DNA of 64,000 nt from Ligilactobacillus cholophilus. GTDB taxonomy: Bacteria > Bacillota > Bacilli > Lactobacillales > Lactobacillaceae. The notes under the pieces were generated by a model. The model saw nothing but the letters and a program-made list of their open reading frames with translations. It was not told where the DNA came from and searched no databases. The translations under genes and the position numbers were made by a program. Below, piece after piece: positions 32,687 through 39,700 of this stretch. The DNA lies in the NCBI RefSeq assembly GCF_030389495.1, contig NZ_CP127832.1, positions 186,001 to 250,000 of the forward strand, read 5' to 3'. Each line of letters begins with the position of its first letter. Position 1 is the stretch's first letter.

Positions 32687-32933
32687 ATCGATTTTTAAAA
32701 TTTAAAATATAATTTATAACTCTAAAAATTAAATATATACTTCCACAAATTACAAACAAGCGTAATAAAAAATATAAAATAGGCACATACCAAATTGCAG
32801 TATGAAATAAATCAAAAATTGGAGTAAAAGTTTTATGTAAACCAGTACTTGGGATTAAACTTAAAAGAAGTTGGAATGCCATTATTATAGTCCCGATTGT
32901 AATGCTTGTTTTTAATTGGATGTGATTAACCAT
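32685..32933 (-). CDS. Small two-helix membrane protein, unknown
   Basis: The 82-residue protein has hydrophobic stretches at about residues 10-26 and 48-75 and a basic C-terminus (NYILNFKNR). I do not recognise a family. A strong Shine-Dalgarno GAGGAGGAG lies 7 nt before the ATG, which supports real translation. It converges on glmS and diverges from the small RNA promoter at 33009. Confidence 0.6.
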   Translation of the reverse strand: MVNHIQLKTSITIGTIIMAFQLLLSLIPSTGLHKTFTPIFDLFHTAIWYVPILYFLLRLFVICGSIYLIFRVINYILNFKNR

Positions 32934-33008
32934 AAAAACTCCTCCTCTGTTTCTATTATAGTATGAATAGATAAAAAAATGAATAAAATAAATTTTAACA
33001 CTTTTGTG

Positions 33009-33037
33009 TTGACAGCGTTTACATTTGAATATATAGT
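33009..33037 (+). promoter_or_regulatory. Strong promoter with overlapping cre (CcpA) site
   Basis: A consensus -35 TTGACA (33009-33014), 17-nt spacer and -10 TATAGT (33032-33037). Bases 33010-33023, TGACAGCGTTTACA, match the cre consensus TGWAANCGNTNWCA at 13 of 14 positions and cover the -35 box. CcpA binding there would block RNA polymerase. Confidence 0.85.
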
Positions 33038-33043
33038 AAAGAT

Positions 33044-33134
33044 GTAAGGTATTTAATATTTACCTTCTAATCAATTCTCTTTCTCTCTTATGCCGAGGTT
33101 ATGACTTATTAGTCATAACCTCTGTTTTATTATT
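33044..33134 (+). ncRNA. Candidate CcpA-controlled small RNA
   Basis: The predicted transcript begins about 33044 and ends in the T-run after a 12-bp hairpin (33095-33106 with 33111-33122, loop TATT). That gives roughly 85-90 nt. A short 5' hairpin (AAGGTA...TACCTT, about 33046-33066) is followed by an unpaired CU-rich segment (33064-33090, including TTCTCTTTCTCTCTT) that could pair with purine-rich ribosome binding sites. No credible ORF lies in it. The next gene has its own TTGACA/TAAAAT promoter downstream of the terminator. The RNA nature is inferred from promoter and terminator placement; it matches no family I know. Confidence 0.6.
33095..33134 (+). terminator. Terminator of the candidate small RNA
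   Basis: A perfect 12-bp stem with tetraloop TATT, followed by TGTTTTATTATTTT. It lies between two promoters, with no protein gene ending before it on this strand. Confidence 0.9.
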
Positions 33135-33163
33135 TTGACATCTAACTTAAAGCTCGTTAAAAT
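33135..33163 (+). promoter_or_regulatory. Promoter of the 33196 gene
   Basis: A consensus -35 TTGACA (33135-33140) and -10 TAAAAT (33158-33163) at 17-nt spacing, 32 nt before the start codon. Confidence 0.82.
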
Positions 33164-33195
33164 TGATATGATTTAATTATTGTGAGGGATAAATA

Positions 33196-33504
33196 ATGAA
33201 AAGTCATGAAGTGCTAACACTTATTGAAGAAATTACTAGAAATGATGGTTCGCGTTATTTTGAAATATCTAATATAGTTCAAAATGGTCGTGCAGAATTA
33301 GCTGCTAATCGCGGATTTATTAAACAAGTACGAATTATACAACTAAATATTCCAAGATCTAAAAATGTAATAAAATATGAAAAATATATAAATCAAAATT
33401 TTGAAATGCCAAGTGAAGATTTTGATCATTTTGAAGAGTGGAAACGAACTGATGAAATGGAAAAAGTTGTAGAAAATATTTTACATGAAAATCATGTTGC
33501 TTAA
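33196..33504 (+). CDS. Hypothetical 102-residue protein
   Basis: A soluble, acidic small protein with no signal peptide or membrane helix and no family I recognise. A basic patch (GRAELAANRGFIKQVR) precedes an acidic C-terminal half (EDFDHFEEWKRTDEMEKVVENILHE). GTGAGGGA lies 8 nt before the ATG and a consensus promoter lies upstream, so expression is likely. It is a single gene between the candidate small RNA and fba. No clear terminator separates it from fba, but fba has its own extended -10 promoter. Confidence 0.65.
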   Translation: MKSHEVLTLIEEITRNDGSRYFEISNIVQNGRAELAANRGFIKQVRIIQLNIPRSKNVIKYEKYINQNFEMPSEDFDHFEEWKRTDEMEKVVENILHENHVA

Positions 33505-33557
33505 TTAATGATTTTTTAGAAATTCTAAAATGTACATTACATTCTTACTATAAAATG

Positions 33558-33589
33558 TGGTAAAATAAAGCCGTACTCAATAATGAGTA
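33558..33589 (+). promoter_or_regulatory. fba promoter with inverted repeat at the start site
   Basis: The extended -10 TGG-TAAAAT (33558-33566) lies before an inverted repeat TACTCA-ATAA-TGAGTA at 33574-33589. The repeat would cover the transcription start, so it could be a repressor operator or a 5'-end stabilising hairpin. Confidence 0.5.
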
Positions 33590-33620
33590 ATATATGTAAA
33601 CATTTTTAGGAGGCTGTTTT

Positions 33621-34487
33621 ATGTCAGTATTCGTAAACGGTAACGCAATCTACAACGATGCTCGTAAGGGTCATTATGCTGTTGGTGCGTTCAACACAAA
33701 TAACTTGGAATGGACACGTGCAATTCTTCAAGCTGCTGAAGAAACAAATACACCCGTTTTAATCCAAGTATCAATGGGTGCAGCTACATACATGGGTGAC
33801 TACAAGTTAGTTAAGAACTTAGTAGAAAATGAAATGCGTGTTATGAACATTACTGTTCCTGTAATTATGCACTTAGACCACGGTAACTATGAAGCTGCTA
33901 AGGAATGCATTAAGTTAGGTTACTCATCAGTTATGTTTGATGGTCACGACTTACCATTCGAAGAAAACTTAGAAAAGACAAAAGAAATTGTTAAGTTAGC
34001 TCACGAAAAAGGTATCTCAGTTGAAGCAGAAGTTGGTTCAATCGGTGGTACAGAAGATGGTATTACAGGTGCTGGTGAATTAGCTAGTGTTGAAGAAGCT
34101 AAAACAATGGCTGCTACAGGTGTTGACTACTTAGCTTGTGGTATTGGTAACATTCATGGTAAATACCCAGAAGACTGGCAAGGACTTAACTTTGAACGCT
34201 TACAAGAAATTGCTGATGCTGTAGATACACCATTAGTATTACACGGTGGTTCAGGTATTCCTCAAGAACAAATTGAAAAAGCAATTAGCATGGGTATTTC
34301 AAAAGTTAACATCAACACAGAAAACCAAATTGCATTTGCTGAAGCTACACGTAAGTACATTGAAGCAGGTAAAGACCAAGAAGGTAAAGGTTATGACCCT
34401 CGTAAATTACTTGCACCAGGTACACAAGCAATTGTTGATACAGTTAAAGAAATTATTGGTTGGCTTGGTACACCATCAATCGACTAA
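33621..34487 (+). CDS. fba: Class II fructose-1,6-bisphosphate aldolase
   Basis: This splits fructose-1,6-bisphosphate into triose phosphates. The 288-residue zinc-dependent class II enzyme has the metal-binding HLDHGNYE segment, GGTEDGI, the catalytic-loop GNIHGKYP and LHGGSGIP. TAGGAGG lies 9 nt before the ATG. Codon use is the C-ending optimised type shared with gapA, pgk and eno. It is a single gene with its own terminator. Confidence 0.97.
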   Translation: MSVFVNGNAIYNDARKGHYAVGAFNTNNLEWTRAILQAAEETNTPVLIQVSMGAATYMGDYKLVKNLVENEMRVMNITVPVIMHLDHGNYEAAKECIKLGYSSVMFDGHDLPFEENLEKTKEIVKLAHEKGISVEAEVGSIGGTEDGITGAGELASVEEAKTMAATGVDYLACGIGNIHGKYPEDWQGLNFERLQEIADAVDTPLVLHGGSGIPQEQIEKAISMGISKVNINTENQIAFAEATRKYIEAGKDQEGKGYDPRKLLAPGTQAIVDTVKEIIGWLGTPSID

Positions 34488-34506
34488 TATTGATATTTTT
34501 GTATCT

Positions 34507-34539
34507 AAAAAAGAGATTGGATATTCCAATCTCTTTTTT
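34507..34539. terminator. Bidirectional terminator after fba
   Basis: A perfect 15-bp stem (34507-34521 with 34525-34539, loop TAT) with A and T runs at both ends. It also serves the converging DUF1836 gene. Confidence 0.92.
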
Positions 34540-34553
34540 ATTATTAAAAAATA

Positions 34554-35048
34554 CTAATTTTGATCATATTCTTTAATAAGTTTTTCGCTAATTAATTTTG
34601 AAATTACAGTTTGAATAATTAAGTTTAAAATAAAATCGTCTTTTGAAGAAATATGATTATTTAAATTTAAATTGAATTGTTTTTGGTTAATTTGAGTAAT
34701 CGATTGATTAAAAAAGTTGCTAAATTTATTATAGTTTTCTTCGGGTGATTCCTTTAAAGTATTGTTTAACCAAAGTCGTATATCATCTAAAGAATATACT
34801 TGTTTTAATAATGTAATTAATATAATTGAAACAAGATGTTTTTGTGAATATTTTTTTCTATTGGGCTTTGGCATTAGATTTTTTTTAACGTAGCTATTTA
34901 CCATTGATGGGGTAATTTGACCATTAACAATAAATTCTAAGTAACGATTAGCTAAACTTACTAATTGGTCCATATAGAGTTCAATATCTGGTAAATCTTG
35001 CCATAAAGGAAGTTTAGGGACAGAATTAACCCATTCTTCTAATTCCAT
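34554..35048 (-). CDS. DUF1836 domain protein, putative MerR-like DNA-binding regulator
   Basis: The 164-residue protein has the DUF1836 pattern: an N-terminal LPxWQDLPDIELYMDQ segment, then a MerR-like helix-turn-helix (ITPSMVNSYVKKNLMPKPNRKKYSQKHL, about residues 61-88). The family is widespread in Firmicutes and of unknown target. GAAAGGAA precedes the ATG. The gene diverges from the hemolysin III-like gene, and the shared intergenic region contains three copies of TCTAGATAA. It may therefore control itself and its neighbour; that is inference. Confidence 0.85.
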   Translation of the reverse strand: MELEEWVNSVPKLPLWQDLPDIELYMDQLVSLANRYLEFIVNGQITPSMVNSYVKKNLMPKPNRKKYSQKHLVSIILITLLKQVYSLDDIRLWLNNTLKESPEENYNKFSNFFNQSITQINQKQFNLNLNNHISSKDDFILNLIIQTVISKLISEKLIKEYDQN

Positions 35049-35102
35049 TTTAAAAATTCCTTTCTTTTAATTTTATTATAATTATACCATAAATAAGTAA
35101 AT

Positions 35103-35177
35103 TCTAGATAATTGTATTCGTTTATCAAAATCAATAACTGTTTTATCTAGACTTTATATCTAGATAAAGTGTATAAT
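35103..35177. promoter_or_regulatory. Divergent control region with three TCTAGATAA repeats and the hlyIII promoter
   Basis: TCTAGATAA occurs at 35103-35111, inverted at 35143-35151 and again at 35159-35167; the last two form a perfect 9-bp inverted repeat with a 7-nt spacer. The -10 TATAAT is at 35172-35177, with TAGACT as a weak -35 inside the repeat, so a bound protein would occlude the promoter. Confidence 0.65.
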
Positions 35178-35208
35178 GTAATCATAAGATGTGAAAAGGG
35201 TGATGAAA

Positions 35209-35838
35209 TTGAGTAAAAAAGAACGTCTTATGAACGAGATATTAAGTGCATTAACACATGCAGTTGGGATTGGTTTAAGTATTTGGGGACTAATTTTATT
35301 GATTTTGAAGGGAATTCATACAAATTCAAATATTGAGTTAATCTCAATGATTATTTATGGTGTATCACTTGTAATGCTATATTTATTCTCTACACTTTTT
35401 CATACTTTTTATTTTACAAAATGTAAAAGATTGTTTCAGTGTTTAGATCACTGTGGAATAAATTTATTAATCGCGGGAACATATACTCCATATTGTTTAT
35501 TAGCAATTAAAGGTAAATTAGGAATATTAATTTTAATTTCAATTTGGACTTTAGCTTTTGGTGGAATAATATATCATCTATTTGCTAAAAATCGAAAACA
35601 AGTTATTGAAACAGTATTATATTTAATTATGGGATGGTTTTGTATTCTTGGTGGAAGACCATTAATTTCAAATTTAGGTTCCACAGGGAGTGCATTATTA
35701 ATTTCAGGGGGAATTATTTTTACATTAGGTGCACTGATCTATAGTATAAAGAATTTAAAATTTACACATGTTATTTGGCATATTTTAGTAATGGGAGGAA
35801 CAATTTGTATGTTTTTATCAATTTATATTTTTATCTAA
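35209..35838 (+). CDS. Hemolysin III family (PAQR-like) seven-helix membrane protein
   Basis: The 209-residue protein has seven hydrophobic helices. The family's putative metal-site residues are visible: the Ser/His in YLFSTLFHTFYF, the Asp in FQCLDHCGINLLIAGTYTPY, and the late His pair in FTHVIWHILVMGG. Named for a Bacillus hemolysin, most members are better seen as membrane-homeostasis proteins. TTG 35209 is preferred: GGGTGAT lies 5-6 nt upstream, whereas earlier in-frame GTG/ATG codons overlap that site. It diverges from the DUF1836 regulator. Confidence 0.88.
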   Translation: MSKKERLMNEILSALTHAVGIGLSIWGLILLILKGIHTNSNIELISMIIYGVSLVMLYLFSTLFHTFYFTKCKRLFQCLDHCGINLLIAGTYTPYCLLAIKGKLGILILISIWTLAFGGIIYHLFAKNRKQVIETVLYLIMGWFCILGGRPLISNLGSTGSALLISGGIIFTLGALIYSIKNLKFTHVIWHILVMGGTICMFLSIYIFI

Positions 35839-35861
35839 AACAATATTAAGCAATTAATATG

Positions 35862-35910
35862 TGTAAACGCTTGCCGTCATTTATCGAAAATGCTACTCTA
35901 TAACTAGAGT
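35862..35910. promoter_or_regulatory. cre-like site and ArsR-type operator before the arsR-family gene
   Basis: TGTAAACGCTTGCC at 35862-35875 matches the cre consensus at 12 of 14 positions. A perfect inverted repeat ACTCTA-TAAC-TAGAGT at 35895-35910 is the form of operator usually bound by ArsR-family dimers. The two lie 23-71 nt upstream of the ArsR gene. The core promoter boxes are not clear. Confidence 0.5.
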
Positions 35911-35932
35911 CAGGTTTTGAAAGAAGTGGGGA

Positions 35933-36271
35933 ATGATGGTAACTAAAAGATTTAATAAACAGCAAGAAGCAGCAGTTAAGTCATTTGAAAGTAATTTCAA
36001 TATTATGCATGCTTTAGCTGATAAAAATCGGCAAAGAATTATTGTATTATTAGCACATCATCTAGATGATGGTTTGACGGTTACAGCAATTACTGAAAAT
36101 ATGGCAATTACTCAACCAGCTGTATCACATCATTTAAAAATTTTGCGTGATGCTGGAATTGTGTCTTTTCGGAAAAGAGGATTGCAAAGCATGTATTATC
36201 TGACTCTAAAAGAGCCGCTTAAAGATCTTGAAAAGTCATTAAAAGATTTGCGAACAAAATTTGAATGTTAA
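35933..36271 (+). CDS. ArsR-family transcriptional regulator
   Basis: A 112-residue winged helix-turn-helix protein with the recognition region MAITQPAVSHHLKILRDAGIVSFRKRGLQSMYYL. No Cys-based ArsR/SmtB metal motif (such as ELCVCDL) is present; the single Cys is the last residue. Its signal may therefore be something other than a soft metal ion. The start is ATG 35933, with a second in-frame ATG three bases later; GAAAGAAGTGGGG lies just upstream. It is followed by its own terminator, so no target is co-transcribed. Confidence 0.85.
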   Translation: MMVTKRFNKQQEAAVKSFESNFNIMHALADKNRQRIIVLLAHHLDDGLTVTAITENMAITQPAVSHHLKILRDAGIVSFRKRGLQSMYYLTLKEPLKDLEKSLKDLRTKFEC

Positions 36272-36289
36272 TGAATATAATTATTTTTG

Positions 36290-36324
36290 TGGTAAACTAC
36301 ATTTATTGTGGTTTACCATTTTTT
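36290..36324 (+). terminator. Terminator of the arsR-family gene
   Basis: An 8-bp stem TGGTAAAC/GTTTACCA (36290-36297 with 36311-36318), a 13-nt loop and then six T residues. Confidence 0.8.
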
Positions 36325-36354
36325 ATTTAAAAATGAAGGGAGATGAAATGGAAG

Positions 36355-37002
36355 ATGAAATATTATGCAGTTAAACGCGGAAGAATTCCTGGAATATATG
36401 AAAATTGGCAAGAATGTCAAAAGCAAATTACTAAATTTCCTGATGCAGAATTTAAGAGTTTTTCTAATATTAATGAAGCAAAGGAATATTTAGAAAAAAA
36501 AGCATCACAAGATATTTGGAAAGAGCCTGATATATTATTGTTTTCAGATGGTGGTTCAAGAAACCATGGAAATTATAAAGGCGGTCATGTTAAAGAAGAT
36601 GATAAAGCTGCATGGGCATTTTTGATCCATAGGGGCACACATAATGTTCGGGGAACAGGTGGAGAGTTTGGAGCTACTAATAATAGAATGGAATTAATGG
36701 CATTAAGAAATTCATTGATGATAATAGGAAGAAGAAAATGGAACAATGAAAAAATTAATGCGATACTAGATTCGAAATATGTTTTAGATGCAATAAGAAA
36801 TGGTTGGCTAGAGTCATGGTATAAGAATGGTTGGAAAAAATCAAATGGAAAAGAAGTTATTAATGTAGATTTATGGAAAGATATTTATAATTTATTAAAG
36901 TATTTTCCTAATTTAAAATTTCAGTGGACAAAAGGTCATGCTGATAATAAAGGAAATAACATTGTTGATAAATTATTAAATGAGACAATGGATAAAATGT
37001 GA
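36355..37002 (+). CDS. rnhA: Ribonuclease HI with N-terminal hybrid-binding domain
   Basis: This cleaves RNA in RNA-DNA hybrids. The 215-residue protein has an N-terminal hybrid-binding domain (MKYYAVKRGRIPGIYENW..., residues 1-50), as in eukaryotic RNase H1 and some Firmicutes. The catalytic domain carries Asp65 (FSDGGS), Glu113 (NNRMEL), Asp139 (ILDSKY), His195 (TKGHAD) and Asp205. ATG 36355 gives the conserved domain start. The in-frame ATG at 36343 abuts the AAGGGAG Shine-Dalgarno, so it is less likely, though the spacing to 36355 is long. Confidence 0.92.
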   Translation: MKYYAVKRGRIPGIYENWQECQKQITKFPDAEFKSFSNINEAKEYLEKKASQDIWKEPDILLFSDGGSRNHGNYKGGHVKEDDKAAWAFLIHRGTHNVRGTGGEFGATNNRMELMALRNSLMIIGRRKWNNEKINAILDSKYVLDAIRNGWLESWYKNGWKKSNGKEVINVDLWKDIYNLLKYFPNLKFQWTKGHADNKGNNIVDKLLNETMDKM

Positions 37003-37036
37003 TTTCTATAAACAGCATTTTTATGAATTTTGTTGA

Positions 37037-37064
37037 TTGAAAATCATTTTGTAACAGTTATAAT
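37037..37064 (+). promoter_or_regulatory. Promoter of the L,D-transpeptidase gene
   Basis: -35 TTGAAA (37037-37042) and a perfect -10 TATAAT (37059-37064), 16 nt apart. Confidence 0.7.
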
Positions 37065-37100
37065 AAATATGAATTAAAGAGTAAGGGTTGTAGCTATCAT

Positions 37101-38477
37101 ATGAAAAAGAAATATATTTTTATTACAGTGATTAGTGTTATTTTAATTGTTTTAATTGGTGGAACTATTACTTACCAAGCAAAACATTTTAATAAAGGGA
37201 TTTCAATCGATGGAGTTGATGTTGGTGGGCTTACAGCAGAACAAGCTGCTAAAAAATTACAACAAGCTAAATTTACTAATAATGTTTATTTAGATGGGAA
37301 ACTTTTTGTTCAAGGAAAAGCATCCTCAAGTAATTATAATAAAAGTGATAATGAAAAAATAAAGCAGGCCTTGAAGGATCAATTTACAGTTTTTCCAATG
37401 CATAAAGATAAAAATTTTAGTATTTTAAAACAAAACAATCAATATCGAACATCTGAGTTAAAAAATGCAGTTGAACAGAAACTTAATAATGAAAATCAAT
37501 CACGAAAGCCTTCACAAGATGCATATGCAGAGTTAAGTGATGGGCAAGTTAAAGTAATTAATGCTCAACAGGGTGATCGTTATAACGTGAAACAAATGAT
37601 GAAACAATATAATAAGCAACTTAACAACGATAGTATTAAGTTAAAAGCTGTTATTGATAAACCATTAAGTGAAACGAGTCAAAAAGTACAAAACGAAAAA
37701 AGCAAATTAGAAAAATTGGCAAATGCTACTGTTGATTACAAAGTGGAAAACCAAATATATCAATTGAAAGCATCAGATATGATTAATTCTGCAAAATATA
37801 AAAATGGAAAATATGAAATTGATTCGCAAAACTTAAAAAATAAAATTGATCAGATAAATAATGAAAAGGCCACTTTAAATAAAAAATTTAAATTCAAAAC
37901 CACTTCAGGAAAAGAAATTGAAGTTCAAGGTAAAACATATGGATGGGCTTTATCAACTAATTTAGCTGAAAAAAGCATTATTAATGCATTTAAAAACGGA
38001 ACAAAAGAATTGAATGCAGAAAATGATATTTATGGTGTTGGTTATAACGAAAATGGGACAGGATATGGTGTAACTTCAAATGACGGAATTGGAGATACAT
38101 ATGCTGAACTTTCTCTTTCAGATCAACATGCATGGTTTTATAAAGATGGTAAGTTAGTTGCTGATGTAGATGTTGTTACTGGAGATGTAAAAACAAAAGC
38201 AGAGACACCAAAGGGCGTATATTATATTATGTATAAAGAATCACCATCAACATTGAAGGGAACACATCCTGATGGATCAAAATATGAATGTAAAGTAACT
38301 TATTGGGCACAATTTACAAATGATGGATGTGGTTTCCACGATGCAAGTTGGCGAACAAACTGGGCTAAAGATGCCTATTTAACTGAAGGTTCTAACGGAT
38401 GTGCTAATATTAAACCTGCAGAAATGAAAAAGGTTTATGATGCACTATCTGTAAATGAACCAGTTATTGTGTATTAA
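37101..38477 (+). CDS. Membrane-anchored L,D-transpeptidase (YkuD domain)
   Basis: The 458-residue protein has an N-terminal membrane anchor (about residues 5-25), then a long region related to the PG_binding_4 substrate-recognition repeats. The C-terminal YkuD catalytic domain has His413 (GFHDASW) and the nucleophile Cys434 (SNGCANI). It is organised like Enterococcus faecium Ldt(fm), which makes 3->3 peptidoglycan cross-links that beta-lactams other than carbapenems do not block. Whether it cross-links or attaches proteins here is not decidable from sequence. It has its own promoter. Confidence 0.92.
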   Translation: MKKKYIFITVISVILIVLIGGTITYQAKHFNKGISIDGVDVGGLTAEQAAKKLQQAKFTNNVYLDGKLFVQGKASSSNYNKSDNEKIKQALKDQFTVFPMHKDKNFSILKQNNQYRTSELKNAVEQKLNNENQSRKPSQDAYAELSDGQVKVINAQQGDRYNVKQMMKQYNKQLNNDSIKLKAVIDKPLSETSQKVQNEKSKLEKLANATVDYKVENQIYQLKASDMINSAKYKNGKYEIDSQNLKNKIDQINNEKATLNKKFKFKTTSGKEIEVQGKTYGWALSTNLAEKSIINAFKNGTKELNAENDIYGVGYNENGTGYGVTSNDGIGDTYAELSLSDQHAWFYKDGKLVADVDVVTGDVKTKAETPKGVYYIMYKESPSTLKGTHPDGSKYECKVTYWAQFTNDGCGFHDASWRTNWAKDAYLTEGSNGCANIKPAEMKKVYDALSVNEPVIVY

Positions 38478-38499
38478 TTATTTAAATAAGCAGTTGATT

Positions 38500-38527
38500 T
38501 TGAATTTCAAATTTGTTGTGTTAAGAT
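38500..38527 (+). promoter_or_regulatory. Probable ssrA promoter
   Basis: -35 TTGAAT (38500-38505) and -10 TAAGAT (38522-38527) are 16 nt apart, ending 17 nt before the mature 5' end of tmRNA. Confidence 0.55.
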
Positions 38528-38544
38528 ATTAATGTAACGAATTT

Positions 38545-38909
38545 GGGGATGTTTAGGATTCGACAGGTATAGGTTGAGCCTAAACTGCGTTTAGTAGGTT
38601 GCGTCTACTTTAAAACGCTCAGTTAAATATAACTGCAAAAAATAACAATAACTCATACGCTTTAGCTGCCTAAACGCAGTGAGCGTATAATCTTGATTAA
38701 TATCGTCCATGTATTAGTTAAGGTTTTATATGTAGTGGACTACGTTGCTAATTGCAACCTGAGATTAGCAAAAGAGACTTTCGGGTTAGCTAATAACAAC
38801 TGCCATGTTGCACGGCGAGGTTATTAGTGAATTTTAAATAGTGCAACTATGAACGTAGATGTTTAGGTGGCAATATGCTTGGACGCGGGTTCAATTCCCG
38901 CCATCTCCA
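38545..38909 (+). ncRNA. ssrA: Transfer-messenger RNA
   Basis: tmRNA rescues stalled ribosomes. The tRNA-like ends pair (GGGGATG at the 5' end with CATCTCC at the 3' end, discriminator A), with the T-arm GCGGGTTCAATTCCCGC. The tag frame starts at GCA 38635 and reads AKNNNNSYALAA before TAA at 38671-38673, a typical lactobacillus degradation tag ending in ALAA. CCA is not encoded. SmpB is encoded at 19.2 kb. Confidence 0.96.
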
Positions 38910-38915
38910 TATAGG

Positions 38916-38962
38916 GCTGAAGGTATGAGAATAGTGATTACTATTTTCCTTCAGCTTTTTTT
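38916..38962 (+). terminator. Terminator of ssrA
   Basis: An 8-bp GC-containing outer stem (38916-38923 with 38948-38955), an inner AATAGT/ACTATT stem, then seven T residues. Confidence 0.9.
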
Positions 38963-38983
38963 ATTAGATTGTAGGTGAATATA

Positions 38984-39700
38984 TTGAAAATATTAATGGT
39001 AGAAGATAACAAATCTGTTTGTGAAATGATGTCAATGTTCTTTGAAAAAGAAGGTTGGGACGCTATATATGCATATGATGGAAAAGATGCATTAGTTAAA
39101 TTTAATGAAGATCCTAAAAGTTGGGATATGATTACGTTGGATTTAAATTTACCCGAAATGGATGGAATGCAGGTAAATGCTGAAATTAGAAAAGTATCAA
39201 AAACAGTTCCAATTATCATTTTAACAGCAAGAGATTCAGAAAGTGATCAAGTTTTAGGTTTGGAAATGGGAGCAGATGATTATGTAGTAAAACCATTTTC
39301 ACCAATTACATTGATTGCAAGAATGAAGGCTTTATATAGAAGAGCTAATTTAGTTAATAATGAAGAAAACGAAGAAGAAAAAAATGAAAAATATGATATT
39401 GTAACTGATCATTTGAAACTAAGTACAAAAACGCGTGAAGTTTATTTGGATGATAAACCATTAAATAATTTAACACCAAAGGAATTTGATTTACTTAAAA
39501 CTTTAGCTCAAAAACCTCGACAAGTTTTTTCTCGTGAACAGCTATTGCAATTAGTTTGGGATTATGAATATTATGGCGATGAAAGAACCGTTGATGCTCA
39601 TATTAAAAAAATTAGACAAAAAATTGAAAAGGTCGGACCTCAAGTTATTCAAACAGTTTGGGGCGTCGGTTATAAATTTGATGATTCAGAGGTAGATTAA
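38984..39700 (+). CDS. OmpR/PhoB-family response regulator
   Basis: The 238-residue protein has a receiver domain with acidic pocket (MVEDNK), phosphorylation site Asp53 (TLDLNLPEMDG), Thr in ILTARD and Lys in VVKPFSP. A winged-helix DNA-binding domain follows (LTPKEFDLLKTLAQKPRQVFSREQLL...DERTVDAHIKKIRQKI). TTG 38984 is chosen: AGGTGA lies 5 nt upstream, while the in-frame GTG at 38975 overlaps that Shine-Dalgarno. The histidine kinase gene overlaps its stop by one base. The stimulus and targets are unknown. Confidence 0.93.
   Translation: MKILMVEDNKSVCEMMSMFFEKEGWDAIYAYDGKDALVKFNEDPKSWDMITLDLNLPEMDGMQVNAEIRKVSKTVPIIILTARDSESDQVLGLEMGADDYVVKPFSPITLIARMKALYRRANLVNNEENEEEKNEKYDIVTDHLKLSTKTREVYLDDKPLNNLTPKEFDLLKTLAQKPRQVFSREQLLQLVWDYEYYGDERTVDAHIKKIRQKIEKVGPQVIQTVWGVGYKFDDSEVD

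Noticed and set aside
34246-34557. 103-codon ORF overlapping the fba 3' end in another frame
   Set aside because: It runs through the fba terminator and has the Lys/Leu bias expected from a shifted frame.
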